From contig CAINEG010000093.1 in the NCBI GenBank assembly GCA_903847655.1, positions 1 through 29,608 on the forward strand: DNA of 29,608 bases, in the 5' to 3' direction. Numbering within the stretch: position 1 is the stretch's first letter; each line of letters starts with the position of its first letter. The DNA is from an uncultured Bacteroidota bacterium. Its GTDB lineage: Bacteria; Bacteroidota; Bacteroidia; Chitinophagales; Chitinophagaceae. The position numbers and the translations under genes were made by a program. The notes below the pieces were generated by a model. That model searched no databases, was not told the DNA's origin, and saw only the letters and a list, made by a program, of their open reading frames with translations. Below are positions 25,657-29,608 of this stretch, piece after piece.

Positions 25657-27009
25657 TTATTTCTTCTCTTCGAAAAGCTTTTCCTTAGAAACAACGGTCA
25701 CCAGACTTCCTTCTTTCAAGGTTTTGCTTACGGTGCTATAAGGACCAGTAATAACTTCTTCTCCTACTTTTAAGCCTATAATTTCTATAAAGTTTAAATC
25801 TTGAATATCTGTTTTCACTTTCACCATTTTTACTTTCTTGTCTTTTTGCAAAACAAAAACCACTTCTGATAATTCTTCATTGCCCTCTGTTTTGGCTGCA
25901 GTTTTATCATCCGCTTTTGTTGTGGATACTTTAGTCTCTTTGCCTTGGCCATCCTTGTCTCTTGTAGTTACCGCATTCAATGGCACAGTAATCACATTTA
26001 CTTTAGATTTTGTTTGAATATCAGCACTAGCTGTCATCCCTGGTCTAAAAGGAAATATATTATTGTCTTTCACTAAATCAGTATACCCTTCAGGCAATAA
26101 TCTAATATGCACTTTATAATTGGCCACTTCTGTTGTAGAAGCTGCACCTGTAGTAGCGGAAGTAATTGGGTTGGCAATTTTATAGACCACTCCTTTAAAT
26201 TTTCTATTGTTATAGGCATCCACTTCTACTAAAGCGGTATCTCCTAATTTAACTTTTGTGATGTCATTCTCGCCCACGTCTACTCTAACCTCAATACTTT
26301 TCATATCCGCCACACGCAACATTTCGGTACCAGTCATTTGCGCAGTTCCTACGACTCTTTCACCCTTCTTTACATTCATCAAACTCACAATACCATCCAT
26401 TGGACAAGTGATGATGGTACGCGCCAAATCTTTTTCAGCTCTAGCCAATTGCGCATTGGCTCCTTGAATTTGCGCCTCTCCACTTTTAATGGTTTCTTTC
26501 GCAGAATTGTAAGCTGATTCTGCAGAACGATAAGCTTGTTCAGTTTGCTCAAATTCGGCTCTTGATACTATTTTATCCGCAAATAATTTTTTATAACGCT
26601 CGTAGCTTGACTTGGTATTTTCATAGCTGGTTTTCATTCCACTTAAAGCTGCTTTCACATTTTCATATTGCGCTTTTACTTGATTCACACTAGCCGTTAC
26701 TTGATCTCTTTGAGAAGAATAAATATCCGCATAGATTTTAGCTAATATTTGCCCCTTGGTTACTTTGTCTCCTTCTTCTACATAAAGGTTCACAATTTCA
26801 CCAGAAATGTCTGGAGACACTTTTACTTCAATTTCAGGATAAACTTTGCCACTTGCATTCACCGATTCGGTGATGGTTCTTAATTGAACTTTTTCAGTGG
26901 TCACTTCAATACCTTCTTCTTTGCCAATCACGCCGGCTTTTTTCAAGCCTACCAATAGAGCAATGACTGCCACTAGTCCTACCAATATCCAAATTACTTT
27001 CTTATTCAT
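25657..27009 (-). CDS. Periplasmic adaptor (membrane fusion) protein, HlyD/MacA type
   Basis: This is a 450-residue adaptor that should bridge an inner-membrane transporter and a TolC-type channel. An N-terminal membrane helix lies at about 5-22. The first lipoyl half-motif is at about 60-93 (VSPDISGEIVNLYVEEGDKV), a long coiled-coil hairpin at about 97-197, and the second lipoyl half at 198-235 (CPMDGIVSLMNVKKGERV). Beta-barrel and membrane-proximal domains follow, with a polar Lys/Thr-rich insert near 355-385 and the end motif LKVGEEVITGPYSTVSKTL. It is most like ABC-type MacA adaptors. It follows the TolC-like gene by 19 bases, but no pump gene is adjacent. Confidence 0.9.
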   Translation of the reverse strand: MNKKVIWILVGLVAVIALLVGLKKAGVIGKEEGIEVTTEKVQLRTITESVNASGKVYPEIEVKVSPDISGEIVNLYVEEGDKVTKGQILAKIYADIYSSQRDQVTASVNQVKAQYENVKAALSGMKTSYENTKSSYERYKKLFADKIVSRAEFEQTEQAYRSAESAYNSAKETIKSGEAQIQGANAQLARAEKDLARTIITCPMDGIVSLMNVKKGERVVGTAQMTGTEMLRVADMKSIEVRVDVGENDITKVKLGDTALVEVDAYNNRKFKGVVYKIANPITSATTGAASTTEVANYKVHIRLLPEGYTDLVKDNNIFPFRPGMTASADIQTKSKVNVITVPLNAVTTRDKDGQGKETKVSTTKADDKTAAKTEGNEELSEVVFVLQKDKKVKMVKVKTDIQDLNFIEIIGLKVGEEVITGPYSTVSKTLKEGSLVTVVSKEKLFEEKK

Positions 27010-27028
27010 TTTTATTTATTTAATACGA

Positions 27029-28366
27029 TTATAATGTTAATGCTTCTCCTTTGTAAAATTCTAAAAGTTTAATTCTAAATACATACTCGTATTGAGCCGT
27101 TTTAAAATTCACTTTTGCTTTTAAATAATTATTTTGATTGTTCAATAATTCAATGGTACCCAATAAGCCCAAATCATAACGCTTAGTGGCAAATTGGTAA
27201 GTTTTTTCAGAAGAATTTAATGCTTTTTGTGCCGCATTCAATTTGTTGAAGGATACAATGGCATTGGTATAAGCCGAATAAATATCTTGCTTCAATTTAA
27301 GTTGTGTGTTATCTGCTTGAAGTACTACATTGTTTAAATTCAATTTAGACTGCTGGTAATTTAATTTGGATTGATGGCCATTGAAAATGGGGATATTCAT
27401 TTGGAAGCCTACATTCTGACCAAAATTATTACTTACTTGTGTGTTCCAGCCATTCCAAACATTTCCCCAATTTTTTGATTGATTGGAAAAATTAGAAGTT
27501 AAATTGTAACCGAAACTTAAAGATGGGTAAAACCCAGCCTTAGCGGCTAAGGTATTTTTTTCGGCTGCTTTTACACGAAGATTAGCAGCTCTTACATTGG
27601 GCATATTTTGAGTAGCCACATTGAATACATAATCAGGTTGCAAATCGGCGAAGGTTTGCAATTTAATTTGATCTACCGGTTGTGCAACCACTTCAAATGG
27701 ATTTGAGGCATCTAAATTCAGCAGTGCAATCATGCTTAATTTACTTTGCTGCACAGATGATATGGCAGAGATGTAATTACTACTATCATTAGCTAATTGC
27801 GTTTCTAATTCCAATAAATTTAATTCAGGCAATAAACCTACTTCTACTCTTTTAGCAGTGGCAGCTAATTGTTCCTTTGTTTGTTGTATTTGAATTTTTG
27901 CAATTTCAGTTTGCTCAATAGCCGATAATATTTGTAAATAAAAAGTAGCCACATTCAATGAAATATCATTGGCAATGGTTAGCTTATCTGCTTCACTGGC
28001 ATTCCAGCTAAAACTAGCAGCAGCTGAAGTATTTTTTAATCTTCCTGCATTAAATACTTGCACACCCCCATTGACACCAAAATTGTTGTATAAAAATTGA
28101 ATGTTTGAAAATCCATTCGTGGTAGGATCGATAGATCTACCAAAGCGCATGCCCATCCCGGTGGAAGCATTCATGGTAGGCAATTGATTAGAGCTGGCTA
28201 ACTGTGCCTGTAATTTTGCCAATCTTGCGGAAACATCTGCTTGTTGAACAGATATATTGTGTTGAATGGCGTATTGAACGCAGGATCTTAAATCCCATTG
28301 AGCTGGTTCTTGCGCTTGAAGGCTTAAGGCACCACAAAACAGGAGTATGGAAAATAGGTATTTCAT
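27029..28366 (-). CDS. TolC-family outer membrane efflux protein
   Basis: This is an outer-membrane channel of the TolC/OEP family, 445 residues from the ATG at 28364-28366. A clear signal peptide follows that codon (MKYLFSILLFCGALSLQAQ, 19 residues), so the longer frame upstream is rejected. The mature part starts WDLRSCVQYAIQHNISVQQADV, the typical OEP opening. Two repeats of long helices and beta-strands follow, with ATFYLQILSAIEQTEIAKIQ, VEVGLLPELNLLELETQLA, YPSLSFGYNLTSNF and YDLGLLGTIELLNNQNNYL. It is the first gene of an operon with the adaptor protein. Palindromes and a -7-like box lie directly upstream. Confidence 0.93.
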   Translation of the reverse strand: MKYLFSILLFCGALSLQAQEPAQWDLRSCVQYAIQHNISVQQADVSARLAKLQAQLASSNQLPTMNASTGMGMRFGRSIDPTTNGFSNIQFLYNNFGVNGGVQVFNAGRLKNTSAAASFSWNASEADKLTIANDISLNVATFYLQILSAIEQTEIAKIQIQQTKEQLAATAKRVEVGLLPELNLLELETQLANDSSNYISAISSVQQSKLSMIALLNLDASNPFEVVAQPVDQIKLQTFADLQPDYVFNVATQNMPNVRAANLRVKAAEKNTLAAKAGFYPSLSFGYNLTSNFSNQSKNWGNVWNGWNTQVSNNFGQNVGFQMNIPIFNGHQSKLNYQQSKLNLNNVVLQADNTQLKLKQDIYSAYTNAIVSFNKLNAAQKALNSSEKTYQFATKRYDLGLLGTIELLNNQNNYLKAKVNFKTAQYEYVFRIKLLEFYKGEALTL

Positions 28367-28368
28367 GA

Positions 28369-28397
28369 GTATTGTATTAGAACGCTTTTTACAATAC
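28369..28397. promoter_or_regulatory. 8-bp inverted repeat overlapping the TolC operon start region
   Basis: GTATTGTA (28369-28376) and TACAATAC (28390-28397) are perfect inverted arms 13 bases apart, lying between the -7-like box and the ATG. The position over the expected transcript start suggests a repressor site. Confidence 0.4.
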
Positions 28398-28404
28398 AAA
28401 AATA
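28397..28404 (-). promoter_or_regulatory. Putative -7 element of the TolC/MFP operon
   Basis: The minus strand reads TATTTTTG (TAnnTTTG), 30 bases before the ATG. No -33 TTG is seen at 17-23 bases; the palindromic array 28406-28429 fills the spacer region. Confidence 0.5.
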
Positions 28405-28405
28405 A

Positions 28406-28429
28406 ACTAATAAGTATTAGTGGACTAAT
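28406..28429. promoter_or_regulatory. Palindromic half-site array at the TolC operon promoter
   Basis: ACTAATA-AG-TATTAGT (28406-28421) is a perfect inverted repeat with 7-bp arms. A third half-site ACTAAT lies at 28424-28429, giving three alternating copies of ACTAAT/ATTAGT. The array touches the -7 box, as expected of a repressor operator (TetR-like spacing is an inference). No regulator gene is in the window. Confidence 0.45.
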
Positions 28430-28524
28430 TTTTAGACAGACGGAAAAGGCATCGGCTGAGCAGCTATAAATACAGATAAAAGGCTTTATAGAGGGAATTT
28501 TATAAAAAATACGGATGGATTTGA

Positions 28525-29514
28525 TTAGAAATTAGGGCTGGCTGGCTGTTTTTTGTAATAGAAAATACGATAAACAATAAGCACCAAGGCCACCAAACTC
28601 ATGGCGGTAAATGCTGAATAAGGCTTGTCAATGACAACGGCCACTGCTACCAAGGCATAAGACAAAACAAAAACAACACAGAAAAAAGGGGTCCATTTTT
28701 TTATTGCCCCTGTGACTACTTCATCTCCTTGCTTTTTATTTCTCAATATTAATAGTGTCGCTGCCGAGGTACTCATCCCTAAACAATCTAAAAAAATGCT
28801 AAAGCTTAATACATCGTCCACCCCTTTTCCAAAAAAAGTAACCAATATAGTGATCAGGGCAAAAACAGTTAAGCCAGGCACCAAGGCATCTGTTTTGGGA
28901 TGTTTTTTTTGAAAGATGGCAGGTAATACTTTATCCTCGCTCATCGCATACATCACCCTTGGGTTACTCATCAATATCACATTCACATAGGCGAGTACAC
29001 TTAAGACCATGGCAAAATCAAAAACCTTGGCCCCAAATTTTCCAAACCAAGCTTCAAATAATAAAGAGCCAATGGCATTGGCGTTTTTCATTTGATCAAA
29101 TCCAATGACTTTAATATAGGTGTAATTAATGGCTAAGTATAAAAATAGCACCACTAGTATACCCACCACAATTCCTCTTTGCATTGTCTTGGCCGATTTT
29201 ACTTCGGATCCAAAATTAATAGTTTGTTGATAGCCTCCATAAGTAAAAAATACAGAAACTAAACTTACTAATAATAAAAGTGCCCCGTTGGTTCCATCAT
29301 AAGTATAAATTTTTCCTTCATTAATGCCATGTGGCGGAACGGTAACCCCTTTAAATAAAGAAGAAATTAATAAAACAATTAAAGAAATTTTTACCACCGT
29401 CAAAACATTCTGCGTTCGACTACTGGTTTTTAAACCTAGTAAATTGACAATATAAAAAAGTCCCACAGACACCGAAGCCACAATTATATTAAATAAAGTG
29501 CCTGAAGGTTGACC
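28525..29514 (-). CDS. APC-family amino acid permease, C-terminal part only (5' end missing)
   Basis: This is a basic amino acid/polyamine-organocation (APC) superfamily permease. Only about 330 residues are present where 430-500 are usual, and the first four or so membrane helices are absent. About eight helices remain, including FYIVNLLGLKTSS, the conserved FFTYGGYQQTINFGSEVKSAKTMQRGI, VLAYVNVILMSNPRVMYAMSEDKVLP and FSIFLDCLGMSTSAATLLIL. Permease-like sequence runs back to 29514, where an in-frame TAA (29515-29517) is met at the point where base composition changes. A GTG at 29479-29481 could formally start 318 residues but is probably internal. Either a misjoin or a real rearrangement cut the gene. 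Confidence 0.85.
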   Translation of the reverse strand, partial: GQPSGTLFNIIVASVSVGLFYIVNLLGLKTSSRTQNVLTVVKISLIVLLISSLFKGVTVPPHGINEGKIYTYDGTNGALLLLVSLVSVFFTYGGYQQTINFGSEVKSAKTMQRGIVVGILVVLFLYLAINYTYIKVIGFDQMKNANAIGSLLFEAWFGKFGAKVFDFAMVLSVLAYVNVILMSNPRVMYAMSEDKVLPAIFQKKHPKTDALVPGLTVFALITILVTFFGKGVDDVLSFSIFLDCLGMSTSAATLLILRNKKQGDEVVTGAIKKWTPFFCVVFVLSYALVAVAVVIDKPYSAFTAMSLVALVLIVYRIFYYKKQPASPNF

Positions 29515-29608
29515 TTATTCGCGTGAAGGGAATGTGCACCGGCGTTGCCAAACGATGCGATGCTGCACTCAAGAAGTTCCAGCCAGCCGACGAAGCTCCA
29601 AAGCAGGC
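29515..29608. other. GC-rich sequence unrelated to its neighbour; probable breakpoint
   Basis: Bases 29521-29608 are about 59% G+C, against clearly AT-rich DNA before them. A plus-strand frame from 29511 is open to the edge (reads DLIRVKGMCTGVAKRCDAAL and on), with codons unlike the rest of the window. I do not recognise it. It may belong to another gene or another organism. Confidence 0.6.

Noticed and set aside
28464..28491. CTATAAA/TTTATAG inverted repeat as terminator of the APC gene
   Set aside because: Arms are seven AT-rich bases with a 14-base spacer and no following T-run.
1..29608. Defence system, mobile element, CRISPR array, tRNA or rRNA
   Set aside because: No matching repeats, integrase, transposase, Cas or RNA-gene structures were seen on either strand.

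Overview
The window is a gene-dense, AT-rich stretch of a Bacteroidota chromosome, most likely from the Chitinophagales (Sediminibacterium-like). The evidence is a gldKLMN type IX secretion/gliding block, Bacteroidota-typical families (DUF4271, Haem_bd, the GldK FGE-like fold), the lack of Shine-Dalgarno sequences, and repeated copies of the Bacteroidota -7 promoter element TAnnTTTG close upstream of genes. The order-level placement is an inference. I found no rRNA, tRNA, CRISPR array, insertion sequence, prophage or defence island, and no gene-free gap longer than about 225 bases. This is mostly an ordinary core-genome region.

Layout. 1-1070 holds the N-terminal part of pheT (minus strand, cut by the window edge). 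1293-6688 is a plus-strand run: dnaB, rsmE, a GNAT-like protein and dnaX. A minus-strand SUI1/eIF1-like gene meets dnaX tail to tail and diverges from gpmI. A haem-binding c-type protein and engB follow (8765-9929), tail to tail with a YkuK-type RNase H-like gene. 10572-12341 is an ABC exporter. 12357-14648 holds a divergent DUF2721 gene and uvrC. 14645-19359 is the minus-strand gldK-gldL-gldM-gldN operon, read gldK first. 19508-23376 is a minus-strand operon DUF4271 - hemD-like - YyaL-like. hemW diverges from it and runs tail to tail into gpsA. A tolC-like plus membrane-fusion-protein operon (minus) is closed by a strong hairpin terminator. The window ends in an APC permease whose 5' part is missing.

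Themes. DNA replication and repair (dnaB, dnaX, uvrC), translation (pheT, rsmE, SUI1, engB), haem metabolism (haem-binding protein, hemD-like, hemW), central metabolism (gpmI, gpsA), and envelope export (T9SS core, TolC/MFP, ABC exporter).

Most worth a second look: (1) an uninterrupted A10 run in dnaX just after the clamp-loader core, with stop codons immediately after it in both other frames, which suggests a tau/gamma pair made by slippage as in Thermus; (2) promoter elements placed so close to start codons that several genes look leaderless, with two -7 boxes back to back between DUF2721 and uvrC; (3) palindromes abutting the promoter of the TolC/MFP operon; (4) a GldK without a lipobox cysteine; (5) an abrupt change to GC-rich, unrelated sequence in the last 94 bases, probably a misjoin or a rearrangement breakpoint.
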